A DNA stretch of 39,371 nucleotides from an uncultured Clostridia bacterium (GTDB taxonomy: Bacteria > Bacillota > Clostridia > Oscillospirales > Acutalibacteraceae): NCBI GenBank assembly GCA_937888485.1, contig CALAQQ010000184.1:1-39371 (forward strand), in the 5' to 3' direction. Below the pieces are notes generated by a model. It saw only the letters and a program-made list of their open reading frames with translations. It did no database searches and was not told the origin of the DNA. Made by a program: the position numbers and the translations under genes. Below are positions 31,021-39,371 of this stretch, in pieces. Every line of letters begins with the position of its first letter. The first letter of the stretch is position 1.

Positions 31021-34000
31021 TTGAAAAAGTCAATCCGCATTCTCTCAATCCTTATGGCTTTCGTAATGCTCATCGGTAGCTTCAGCGTACTCGGTAGCGC
31101 ATACGATGCATATAAGGGAACAGACATTGTCGACGATTACAATGATGTTGACTCTCCCGAATTTACCCTTGATCAGTATGCATCAATGGGTCTCGACGAA
31201 GTTGACCGTATGTTGGCAAAAGAACAGATAGAGCTTGACCTCTTTGGTCTTCTCTACCTTGACATCACAAGCATCAATGCAACAATCTCCAGCGTAGAGC
31301 AGTTCCTTGCAACTGGTGATGTTCTTCTTGACATGCTTGGTGATCTCAAGACTCTCCCCTCAATCGTGGATCCTATTATCGGACTCCGCAGAGCACAGGA
31401 CGCTAAGGATATCGACATCATCCATGCATTACTTGACGTGATTGCTAATCTCAGAACAATCGCTGCTAAGTATGTTAAGGGTGATCCCAACAATCCTCTT
31501 GATGCAGGCCTCCTTCAGGGTCTTATCTCCGGTTACATTTTCAACGTTAGAGAACTCGCTATCGGTCTTGTTTATGGCATGACCGTTGAAGGCGAAGACG
31601 CTGAATATGATTACATGGACGAAAAGAACCTTGACGCTGTTCCCGCTAAATACAAGGGCAGCAACGGTATCCTCAACCTTGGCCAGACTCTTCTTACTGA
31701 ACTTGTACTCGGCGAATGGAAGATGATCGACGATCTCCTTGACAACAAGTGCTCAGTTATCATGAAGGGCAGCTATGCTTGGAAAGATACAGCTGGTAAC
31801 GACGTTGCTGATCAGGCTATCAACACTAAAGCTTATGACTATTATGCATGGGTTCATCCCAAGGATTGGGTAACAGTTGGTCTCGGCGGTGCAACAAGAG
31901 TTGCAGAAGGTGCAGCAGCTCCCGCAGCTGACTTAGGTTGCTGTGACATCACAACCGATACAAACGGTTATGATTTCATCGAAAGACTTATGCAGACAGC
32001 ATACAACTATCTCCTTGTTCCCGTTATCACCAGAGATACTGTTGACTGGGTTCTTGAACTTTGCGGTTATTCATTCGATGAGAATAAGACTCAGAGAACA
32101 AAGTTCAATGAAGAAACACAGGAATGGGAAGATAACCTCGATTATGATCCCGACTATCACGGCTACATTGCTAAGGAAGAAGACCTTACAAAGTATGCTG
32201 AACTCTTCAAGCATGAAGCTCTTGCAGACGGTACTGCAAGAATGAGAAAGGTTACTGTTCCCGCTGGCGTAACTCTCGTTGACCATTTCAACACAATCCT
32301 CGGCGAATTTGCAGAAGAAATCGTTGTTCCTTCTTACAGCAGAGACGGTGTTGACCTTGCTTGGGAGTGGGATTATGAAGGCGGCAATTCTAAACTTTTC
32401 CACAACATTGCTGAACTCGGTAAGTTTGTTGTTTTCGTAACAGACGACCTCTTCTTCAACAAGAGATCAAGACTTCCTTCAGCATCAGAAATCGCTGCTA
32501 TGGATAACGACCAGCAGATCGTTGCTCTCGTTATGAGAGAAATCCTTAATAACTCAGTAGATTACATCTATGTTGATGAATCATACGATACAGTTGCAGA
32601 CGTTGCTTACAGAGCAACAGAACAGCTTGCATGGCAGGATATTCCTCAGTTTACATATGTTAAGCCTGTAAGATCCGACTATGCATCAGACGCAGCATAT
32701 TATGAAGCAGTTGTTATCAAGATGATCGACATCCTCTTCGATATCGCTGTTTATAACCTCAACCAGGGCTTCGATATGAATCCCGCTGACGGTACTAATC
32801 CCGTTTCAGATACTGGCCTCCTTCAGTATCAGGGTGGCGATGCTCCTATCGGCAGCTATGAAAACAACCTTGTTCAGATTGCTGCTTGGGCATTCAAGAA
32901 CTACGCAGCTATCCTTCCCTTTGATTTCAATTCAGACGATGAAGGCACACTCACCGCTGACGAAGTTTGGGAAGACATTGACACAATTCTCAACGCAATC
33001 ATCCCCATCAAGGGCGAAGGCGCATGGATTAACGAAGAAATCGCAGGTGACGGCACACAGATCGTTTCCAAGAACTTTATCTTCAACTATATTCTTCAGC
33101 CTCTCTACAACCTTGACGCAACAAACTTTGCAAAGATCTTCGCAAGAAATGAAAACGGTGCATTTGCTGAAATGAACGGCGTTGAAATCATCGTTGACCT
33201 TCTTGACGGTATTTTTGACCTTCTCTTCCCCAACGTATTCAATAACCTCGGCACTCTTGATGCTGTTGTTCAGAATGAACCTCTTTCAGAGATGATATTT
33301 GACCTTATCGGTACTCTCGGTGCTTCCAGCTTCACAAACTCAAAGGGTGTTTTAACTGAAGGCAGAGGTCAATATATCGCTAAGACAGCTCTTCCCATCG
33401 TTTGCATGCTCCTTGGTCTCAGCGATGACCAGGAATTCGAAGAGATGGAAATCTATCTCCCCGAAATCATTGATGCTAACGAAGAAGCTCCCACATTCAA
33501 AGTATTCAACGGCTCAAGCGGTATTAACACTGGTTATACAGATAAGTATGGTAACTTCACTCAGGATAACCTCTATAAGTATGTTATTAAAACCGCTATC
33601 ATCAGAAACTGGGGTCCCAAAGAAGATGATCCCACAAAACTTGAAAATAAGGGTGGCCTCACAACCAACAATATTGTTGGCACTGAACTTTCCGGTGGTG
33701 AGAGCATTGATGTAAAAATTAATGCAGCGGGCAGTCTTACACCCGGTAACCTTATCGAATTCGTTGTTACATATGTTGTTAAGGGTGAAGATGGTTCATC
33801 AATCACAGTTGACAAGGATAACAATGAAATCGAACTTTCAAAGACTGTTTATGCTTATATTGGCGAAACAGGCGAAGACGATGATTCTATCGAAGTTGAA
33901 ATCCCCGCAGGTAACGATCGTGTTATCAGATACGAAAGGGCTATGTACCTCGACGGCGGCGATGACCTCAATGATATCGAAGGCAGAATGATCCGTGTTG

Positions 34001-36114
34001 TTGACCTCGACGACGAAGGCAAGACAACAGGCACTGCTTCAATCACTGATGTTAATAACAGCTCAGTTCCCTTCGCAACAGTTAATGATGATACATCCGT
34101 TACATCAGTAGCTCTTGAAGGTAAAGGCGGTACATACTTCCTTACTCCCTTCGATGTTGATGTTAAGGAAGTAACAGACGAAGGCGAAATCAAGTATTAC
34201 GAAAGATTCGAATACATCTATGCAAAAGACGAAGATGGCAACACTCTTTACGATGAAGAAACAAAAGAACCTATCATCGCTAAAGATGAAGATGGCAATC
34301 TTCTTCATAACGACGGTGTAGTTGATGGTCTTTACACAATGACAGCTGTTGTTAATGTTGCAGGTAATAATGTAAATGTTCCCATAAGAGTTCACCTTTA
34401 TGATGACTTTGGACTTGAATCAGCATTTGAAAAGGCTGTTGCTGCTAACCGTCAGTTGTCAAACTATGACAAAGACAAACTTGGTGGTAAAGTAACAGAA
34501 GTTTATGCCGAATATACCGATCTTCTTATGGAAATCGCTAAGTTCGTTCTTAAACCCAAGACCACTGATACATTTGAAAATGATATCACAGCTACAAAAG
34601 CAGGCTTCGAAAACAAGTATGAAGAATACAAAGATGAACTTGATGCTAAGATCGAAGAACTTGAATCATTTGCACTCAATTCAGGTACAGATGGTCTTAA
34701 GAAAGCTTACAACGAAAAGAGCGGTCTTAACTACGAAATCAGATATGACGATGCTGGTCTTCCCTACAGGTACGAACTCAAGTACTATGAAGACGGCTAT
34801 AAGTTCTTCGGCATGCGTGACTTCGTTCCTCATACCTATAACAGATATAAGGATGCAAGAGGCCGTGTAGCAGATCTTATCAATTCTCAGGAAATATTCG
34901 TAATGGCTCCCTTCACAGATGCTGATGTTTACGGTGAAAACTATGAACCTTCACTTGAAGAGACAGAAGCTCGTGAAGCAAGCATTGCAAAATACAACGA
35001 AGATCTTGAAAACCTCGGCGTAGTTGACTCAATCGAAGCTCTTTACGCTATCCACATGGTTGAACTCACAGGCGATCGTCTTATCGCTCTTCCCGCAGAT
35101 ACTTCCAAGCTTGAAGTAGTTTACGAAATGTGCGGTAACGCAGTAGCCGCTGGCACAGAAGGCCAGTATACTGCAAGCTCACTTGAAGCATATCAGCATG
35201 CAGAAGCATTCACAGAAGAAATTCTTGCTGCTGGTGCTAATAATGTTGTTCCTTCACAGGTTAACACAGCAACAACAGAACTTGTTTATGCATGGAAGCA
35301 CCTTGAAACATGTGCTGACTACTCAACTCTTGATAGAGCTATCGCTCAGGCTCAGCCCGAAGTTGATGCAAACGGCACAGTTGCTGAAGATCAGAATGCA
35401 TATACTGTAGATTCATACAAGGCTTTCATTGAAGCATATAACAATGCAATTAACGTTGACAGAGACCTCGGTGCATCTGACAATGAATACCTTCGTTCAC
35501 TCGCTGAATCACTTAACGATGCATTTGCAGCTCTTGTTCCTGCAGAAGCTGAAGGACCCTCAGAACCCACATTTGAAATTTCAACAGACGAAATCTATTT
35601 CAACCCGACATGGGACGTTCCCAATGCAGCATATCTCGATCCTGATGCAGTAGCCAACCTTGGTTCTGTTTCAAATATCGATGGTATTGCAGTTGATGCA
35701 TTCCTCATCCTTGGTAACGGTATTTATAGTGAAGACGATGTTAAGAATGCATTTACAAATGTTGAAAATGTAGAATTCGTTATTACACCCAACGAAAACG
35801 GCATGTATGGTACAGGTGCACTTGTTCAGATTTGTGACACAGAATATACACCTTACTACACATACTTCGTAGTTGTTCGCGGTGACGTTAACGGCGACGG
35901 CGACTTCAACGACGTTGACGCTGGTGAAATGGACCTTGCAGGTAACTACATCTATGACTGGTTCTGGAACTCATATGAAACATATGACCAGTACAAGTCA
36001 ACAGCCGGTGATACCAACGGCGACTTTGCAGTTGACTCAGTTGACAGCGGTCTTCTTACCCTTGCATACAACTATCAGGGTTACTATGACATGGTATACG
36101 GCGGCGAAATGTAA
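31021..36114 (+). CDS. Secreted FIVAR-repeat protein with a C-terminal dockerin
   Basis: This is a 1697-residue protein. A TTG start at 31021 follows GGAGGTG at 8 bases; a TTG at 31006 overlaps that site. The signal peptide is MKKSIRILSILMAFVMLIGSF to about residue 27. The long, mostly helical N-terminal region (to about 880) is not recognised; beta-rich modules follow to about 1150. FIVAR-like helical repeats lie at about 1370-1510 (YTASSLEAYQHA, then YTVDSYKAFIEAYNNAI). A Pro-linked beta module comes next, then a type I dockerin from about 1620, whose two Ca2+ loops are DVNGDGDFNDVDAGEM and DTNGDFAVDSVDSGLL. The dockerin would anchor it to a cohesin on a surface scaffold. It is highly acidic, with few rare codons, suggesting strong expression. 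Confidence 0.85.
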   Translation: MKKSIRILSILMAFVMLIGSFSVLGSAYDAYKGTDIVDDYNDVDSPEFTLDQYASMGLDEVDRMLAKEQIELDLFGLLYLDITSINATISSVEQFLATGDVLLDMLGDLKTLPSIVDPIIGLRRAQDAKDIDIIHALLDVIANLRTIAAKYVKGDPNNPLDAGLLQGLISGYIFNVRELAIGLVYGMTVEGEDAEYDYMDEKNLDAVPAKYKGSNGILNLGQTLLTELVLGEWKMIDDLLDNKCSVIMKGSYAWKDTAGNDVADQAINTKAYDYYAWVHPKDWVTVGLGGATRVAEGAAAPAADLGCCDITTDTNGYDFIERLMQTAYNYLLVPVITRDTVDWVLELCGYSFDENKTQRTKFNEETQEWEDNLDYDPDYHGYIAKEEDLTKYAELFKHEALADGTARMRKVTVPAGVTLVDHFNTILGEFAEEIVVPSYSRDGVDLAWEWDYEGGNSKLFHNIAELGKFVVFVTDDLFFNKRSRLPSASEIAAMDNDQQIVALVMREILNNSVDYIYVDESYDTVADVAYRATEQLAWQDIPQFTYVKPVRSDYASDAAYYEAVVIKMIDILFDIAVYNLNQGFDMNPADGTNPVSDTGLLQYQGGDAPIGSYENNLVQIAAWAFKNYAAILPFDFNSDDEGTLTADEVWEDIDTILNAIIPIKGEGAWINEEIAGDGTQIVSKNFIFNYILQPLYNLDATNFAKIFARNENGAFAEMNGVEIIVDLLDGIFDLLFPNVFNNLGTLDAVVQNEPLSEMIFDLIGTLGASSFTNSKGVLTEGRGQYIAKTALPIVCMLLGLSDDQEFEEMEIYLPEIIDANEEAPTFKVFNGSSGINTGYTDKYGNFTQDNLYKYVIKTAIIRNWGPKEDDPTKLENKGGLTTNNIVGTELSGGESIDVKINAAGSLTPGNLIEFVVTYVVKGEDGSSITVDKDNNEIELSKTVYAYIGETGEDDDSIEVEIPAGNDRVIRYERAMYLDGGDDLNDIEGRMIRVVDLDDEGKTTGTASITDVNNSSVPFATVNDDTSVTSVALEGKGGTYFLTPFDVDVKEVTDEGEIKYYERFEYIYAKDEDGNTLYDEETKEPIIAKDEDGNLLHNDGVVDGLYTMTAVVNVAGNNVNVPIRVHLYDDFGLESAFEKAVAANRQLSNYDKDKLGGKVTEVYAEYTDLLMEIAKFVLKPKTTDTFENDITATKAGFENKYEEYKDELDAKIEELESFALNSGTDGLKKAYNEKSGLNYEIRYDDAGLPYRYELKYYEDGYKFFGMRDFVPHTYNRYKDARGRVADLINSQEIFVMAPFTDADVYGENYEPSLEETEAREASIAKYNEDLENLGVVDSIEALYAIHMVELTGDRLIALPADTSKLEVVYEMCGNAVAAGTEGQYTASSLEAYQHAEAFTEEILAAGANNVVPSQVNTATTELVYAWKHLETCADYSTLDRAIAQAQPEVDANGTVAEDQNAYTVDSYKAFIEAYNNAINVDRDLGASDNEYLRSLAESLNDAFAALVPAEAEGPSEPTFEISTDEIYFNPTWDVPNAAYLDPDAVANLGSVSNIDGIAVDAFLILGNGIYSEDDVKNAFTNVENVEFVITPNENGMYGTGALVQICDTEYTPYYTYFVVVRGDVNGDGDFNDVDAGEMDLAGNYIYDWFWNSYETYDQYKSTAGDTNGDFAVDSVDSGLLTLAYNYQGYYDMVYGGEM

Positions 36115-36152
36115 TATTATTTCCCAATTTTAATTTGCTCTTTTTTAAAACA

Positions 36153-36183
36153 GGTATAACCCGCATTCGTTGCGGGTTATACC
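36153..36183 (+). other. Strong intergenic hairpin between the two surface-protein genes
   Basis: GGTATAACCCGCA-TTCGT-TGCGGGTTATACC has a perfect 13-bp stem 38 bases after the dockerin gene stop. No T-run follows on the plus strand (GGGCTC), while T-rich sequence precedes it, so complete termination is doubtful. It may stabilise the upstream message or reduce read-through to the next gene. Confidence 0.6.
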
Positions 36184-36263
36184 GGGCTCTATATGTATCC
36201 GATAAAGTCAATTATATGGCGCAGTTGCGGCATATTATATAATAAAAGGAGGAAAATGAGCTA

Positions 36264-39200
36264 ATGACAAAGTTTAAGCGTTGCCTGAGTGCATTCCTTG
36301 CTCTTACAATGGTACTTGGAATGTTCTCCGGCATAAGCAATGTTTTTGTTCCTCAGGCTTCGGCTGCAGGCACAACAAACGTAGCAACATACGCCGAACT
36401 TGCAGCAGAGTATGAAAAGTTCGTATATGTTGGTATTGACGTTATCGAAGTTGCAAACGGTGAACTCACCGACGGTTATGTTAACGCAGGCGATTGGCTT
36501 GAATACCGTGCAACAATCCTTTCAGATATGTATGTTGGTTCTTCGAACCCCCATATCGTATATGAAAGAGATTTCTTCGACGTACGTGTTGTCACAAGCA
36601 CAACACCCAGCACATCAGACACATTCGTTAAGGCAGACTATGAAGGCAACAAGAAGCTTGAAGACGGCACCTTGATGAATGCTGATCATCCCGTTGCACC
36701 TCAGAACGGTGAAATCGCATCTTGGAACACACTTACAGCTCTTCCCTATTCAAACGTAACAACACAGCTTGGATTCTGCGGAATCGATGCTGAAACATAT
36801 GAAAACTGGGATCTTGTTAAGTCAAACCTTGGTGTTACTACAACAGCAACAAACACCAACTTCGAAATGAAGACTGACGAATGGATCACAGCATGGTACG
36901 TAAGAGTTAAGGAAGGTCTTGCAGACGGCGATACAGGTAGATCATTCTCACCTGAAGCAATCTGGAAGCATCAGCTCAATGCACAGGGTGTTGCCGGTGA
37001 CGCAAGAAGACTTGCAGATATCTACACATCAGATACTCTTGGCACATATGCATCAGCAAAGTCACTTTCACAGAGAATGAGTGTTGTTCAGCACGTTCTC
37101 CTTGACGACTGCGAACACACATTCACAATCGGCGAAGCTCCTGCAGCTGGTTCCGAATTCACAGCAACATTCATGGCTAACGGTGTTGCATACGGCGATT
37201 CCGTTAAGGGCGCAGCAGGCACATCAATTGCAGCTCCCGCAACTAACCCCACTAAGGACGGCTACGAATTCAAGGGCTGGGCTCTTGAAGGCACAACCGA
37301 TATCCTTACATTCCCCCAGACAATGGGTAACGCAAACGTAACATACGTTGCTATCTTCGAAGAAGTTGTTAAGTACACCGCAACATTCAAGAAGGACGGC
37401 GAAGTTTACGGCGAAGTTAAATCATATGCAGCTGGCGAAGCTATCGTTGCTCCCGCAGATCCCTCCAAGGTTGGTTACACCTTTACCGGTTGGGAACCCG
37501 CAGTTGGAACAATGGGTACAGCTGACGTTGAATTTAACGCAACATTTGCTGCTAAGGACTACACAGTAGAATTCTACTATGAAGTTGGCGGCGAAAAATA
37601 CACAACCAATTCAGTTAAGTTTGACGGTGCATACACACTTCCCAATCCTCCCGCAAAGACAGGTTATGAATTTGCAGGTTGGGTAGATGCAAACGGTAAA
37701 GCACCCGCAACACATACAATTGACGGTACAGCTAAGTTCTATGCTACATGGACTAAGGGTACATTTGATGCTATCTTCATGGTAGACGGTGAAGAATATG
37801 AAAGAGTTCCCACCGAATTCAGCGCAGCTATCGTTGCTCCCGAAGCTCCTACAAAGGCTGGCTATACTTTCGCAGGTTGGACACCTGCTGTTGGCAACAT
37901 GACAGCTGAAGGCATGACCTTCGAAGCTACATGGACAGCTAACAAGGTTGCTGTTTACTTCATGGACGGTGAAACTGAAGTTATTCCCTCAATTGAAGCA
38001 AACTACGGTTCAAAGGTTAACGCTCCCACAGCACCCACTAAGGAAGGCTATAACTTCGTTAAGTGGACATATGCTGACGGTTCAGACGTAACATGGCCCA
38101 TCACAATGGGTGAAGAAGCAGTTTACGTTTACGCAAACTGGGCTGGTAAGCAGTACTACATTGAGTTTGCTGATGATGCAGGCGAATATGTAGACGCTGG
38201 CAGACAGACATGCGGCGATGCTATCGTTGCTCCCGATGCTCCTGAAAAGATCGGTTATAACTTCATCGGTTGGTTCGATGCAGAAGGCAAAGCAATGCCT
38301 GAAACTGTTCCCGCAATCGACAACCAGAAGTACTATGCAGCATATGAAGCAATCACCTACACAGCAACATTCGATGCTAACGGCGGTGTATTTGCTGAAG
38401 GCGTTGACAATGTATACGAAGGCATCTATGAAAGCACAATCGTTGCTCCCGAAGCTCCCACATTCGTTGGTTATGACTTCGGCGGTTGGGAAGGCTACAC
38501 TGAAGGCGACACAATGCCCGCTGAAAACGTAACCTTCAAGGCTATCTGGACAGCTCACGTTTACAATGTTAACTACTATGTTGACGGTGAACTCGTTCAC
38601 ACAGATCCCGTTGCATTCGGTGCAACAGTTCCTGCTTACACCTACGTTCCTGAAGATGCTGGTATCAGCTTCGCAGGTTGGGGTGCTCAGGATCCCGCTG
38701 GCACAACAATGCCCGCAAAGGATATCGATGTTTACGCTTCAACAGGCGTTAACACTTATAACATAACCTTCACAATCAATGGTGAAGAATATCAAGTTCT
38801 TCCCTTCGCATACGGCGCAGTTGTAGGCGCTCCCGCTTACACAGTTCCCGAAGGTTACACATTCTCTGGCTGGGATGTTCCCGCAACAATGCCCGCACAG
38901 AACCTTACAATCGATGCTACTCTTACAGCTAACACCTATACTGCATACTTCTATCTTACTGATGAAGATATGGCAGAAGGCAAATACTGGGATAAGGTAG
39001 AAACAGTATTCGGCGAAGAAATCGAATTCCCCGAAGATCCTGAAATCGACGGTTTCTGGTTCGACGGTTGGGATAACGATGCAACAGTTATGGGCGCAGG
39101 CGATATGCACTTCGTTGCTATGACAACTGCTATCGAATATCTCGTTGAAGTTTATAATGAAAACGGCGAATGCATCAATGACTGGATCGCATACTGGGGC

Positions 39201-39371
39201 GACGAAATCACAGAAGACGACCTTGACGAAATGAACAAGGAAGGCTATGATTTCGCAGGCTGGTATGCAGACGAAGATCTTACAGTTAAGCACACATTCC
39301 CCGTAGTTGTTAACAATGACGTAGCATTCTATGCTAAGTTCACAGTTCAGGGCTACAAGGTATTCTACTAT
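36264..39371 (+). CDS. Secreted listerial-type (Flg_new/InlB B) repeat surface protein, incomplete
   Basis: The gene is open to the window end (1036 codons, no stop). The ATG at 36264 follows AAAAGGAGG at 11 bases; a two-codon frame ATG-AGC-TAA overlaps this start by one base. The signal peptide is MTKFKRCLSAFLALTMVLGM to ASAA near residue 35. Residues about 45-290 form an N-terminal domain opening VNAGDWLEYRATI, cohesin-like in feel but not assigned. From about residue 300 come repeats of 60-80 residues, each with GY-x-F-x-GW: GYEFKGW, GYTFTGW, GYEFAGW, GYTFAGW, GYNFVKW, GYNFIGW, GYDFGGW, GISFAGW, GYTFSGW, GFWFDGW and GYDFAGW, so at least eleven. Such repeats form extended stalks on Gram-positive surface proteins. 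A C-terminal anchor or dockerin may lie beyond the window. Confidence 0.85.
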   Translation, partial: MTKFKRCLSAFLALTMVLGMFSGISNVFVPQASAAGTTNVATYAELAAEYEKFVYVGIDVIEVANGELTDGYVNAGDWLEYRATILSDMYVGSSNPHIVYERDFFDVRVVTSTTPSTSDTFVKADYEGNKKLEDGTLMNADHPVAPQNGEIASWNTLTALPYSNVTTQLGFCGIDAETYENWDLVKSNLGVTTTATNTNFEMKTDEWITAWYVRVKEGLADGDTGRSFSPEAIWKHQLNAQGVAGDARRLADIYTSDTLGTYASAKSLSQRMSVVQHVLLDDCEHTFTIGEAPAAGSEFTATFMANGVAYGDSVKGAAGTSIAAPATNPTKDGYEFKGWALEGTTDILTFPQTMGNANVTYVAIFEEVVKYTATFKKDGEVYGEVKSYAAGEAIVAPADPSKVGYTFTGWEPAVGTMGTADVEFNATFAAKDYTVEFYYEVGGEKYTTNSVKFDGAYTLPNPPAKTGYEFAGWVDANGKAPATHTIDGTAKFYATWTKGTFDAIFMVDGEEYERVPTEFSAAIVAPEAPTKAGYTFAGWTPAVGNMTAEGMTFEATWTANKVAVYFMDGETEVIPSIEANYGSKVNAPTAPTKEGYNFVKWTYADGSDVTWPITMGEEAVYVYANWAGKQYYIEFADDAGEYVDAGRQTCGDAIVAPDAPEKIGYNFIGWFDAEGKAMPETVPAIDNQKYYAAYEAITYTATFDANGGVFAEGVDNVYEGIYESTIVAPEAPTFVGYDFGGWEGYTEGDTMPAENVTFKAIWTAHVYNVNYYVDGELVHTDPVAFGATVPAYTYVPEDAGISFAGWGAQDPAGTTMPAKDIDVYASTGVNTYNITFTINGEEYQVLPFAYGAVVGAPAYTVPEGYTFSGWDVPATMPAQNLTIDATLTANTYTAYFYLTDEDMAEGKYWDKVETVFGEEIEFPEDPEIDGFWFDGWDNDATVMGAGDMHFVAMTTAIEYLVEVYNENGECINDWIAYWGDEITEDDLDEMNKEGYDFAGWYADEDLTVKHTFPVVVNNDVAFYAKFTVQGYKVFYY

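Noticed and set aside
36238..36243. TATAAT before the repeat-protein gene as its promoter
   Set aside because: It lies only 4 bases before the ribosome site and has no -35 box 16-18 bases upstream.
38082..39293. Minus-strand open frames of 172 and 184 codons opposite the repeat protein
   Set aside because: Cys/Val/Phe-rich mirror frames of a repetitive, codon-biased gene; no start signals and no domain.

Overview
The window reads as chromosome of an uncultured, gut-type, spore-lineage Clostridium (Oscillospiraceae/Ruminococcaceae-like). The reasons are AGGAGG ribosome sites with many TTG starts, a dockerin-bearing secreted protein, listerial-type surface repeats, a GH98 glycanase, a remnant of spoVAD and Tn4451-type recombination functions. 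No tRNA, rRNA or CRISPR array was seen.

Region 1 (1-10433) looks like a peptide-maturation and surface-protein locus. On the minus strand, from a TTGACA-N17-TATAAT promoter, come an HprK-like P-loop kinase, a radical SAM/SPASM enzyme, a 2051-residue secreted von Willebrand A protein and, 13 bases further on, a 78-residue peptide with a KxYxKP leader-like start, three Cys and a C-terminal Ser. A terminator closes the unit. A TMD-NBD ABC exporter is divergent. The set has the parts of a RiPP pathway (precursor, radical SAM, kinase, exporter) with a giant surface protein inserted in it; I do not recognise it as a described class.

Region 2 (about 11.1-18.75 kb) is a mobile, plasmid-like island: a Rep_3-type initiator with an inverted-repeat operator, a tyrosine recombinase, a large serine recombinase with a small transposon-associated protein, DUF6809-like and RNase-A-fold-like accessory genes, and a CAP lipoprotein broken by a stop. 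An exact 11-mer, TCTGTCATAAC, occurs six times here. Every copy lies upstream of an island gene or transcription unit and points toward it. Two genes have ATA where the start codon should be, and the CAP gene has an in-frame TGA, so part of the island is decaying.

Region 3 (18.79-24.95 kb) is a glycan-use locus. A secreted GH98 enzyme is divergent from an operon of a galacturonokinase/galactokinase-like GHMP kinase, a sugar-1-phosphate nucleotidyltransferase and a GPH-type symporter. Well-formed promoters lie back to back between the two arms. A terminator ends the operon directly against a 5'-truncated spoVAD, followed by a 46-residue membrane peptide and a GT84 cyclic-beta-1,2-glucan-synthase-like protein that lacks the C-terminal phosphorylase barrel.

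Region 4 (30.12-39.37 kb) starts with 0.9 kb of non-coding DNA. It holds four TGTAAAG-N7/8-CTTTACA inverted repeats (the first is a terminator), two promoters, a partly duplicated block and a structured 5' leader. The leader precedes a 1697-residue FIVAR/dockerin secreted protein and a second secreted protein with at least eleven listerial-type repeats that runs off the window. Both have the uniform codon choice expected of highly expressed genes.
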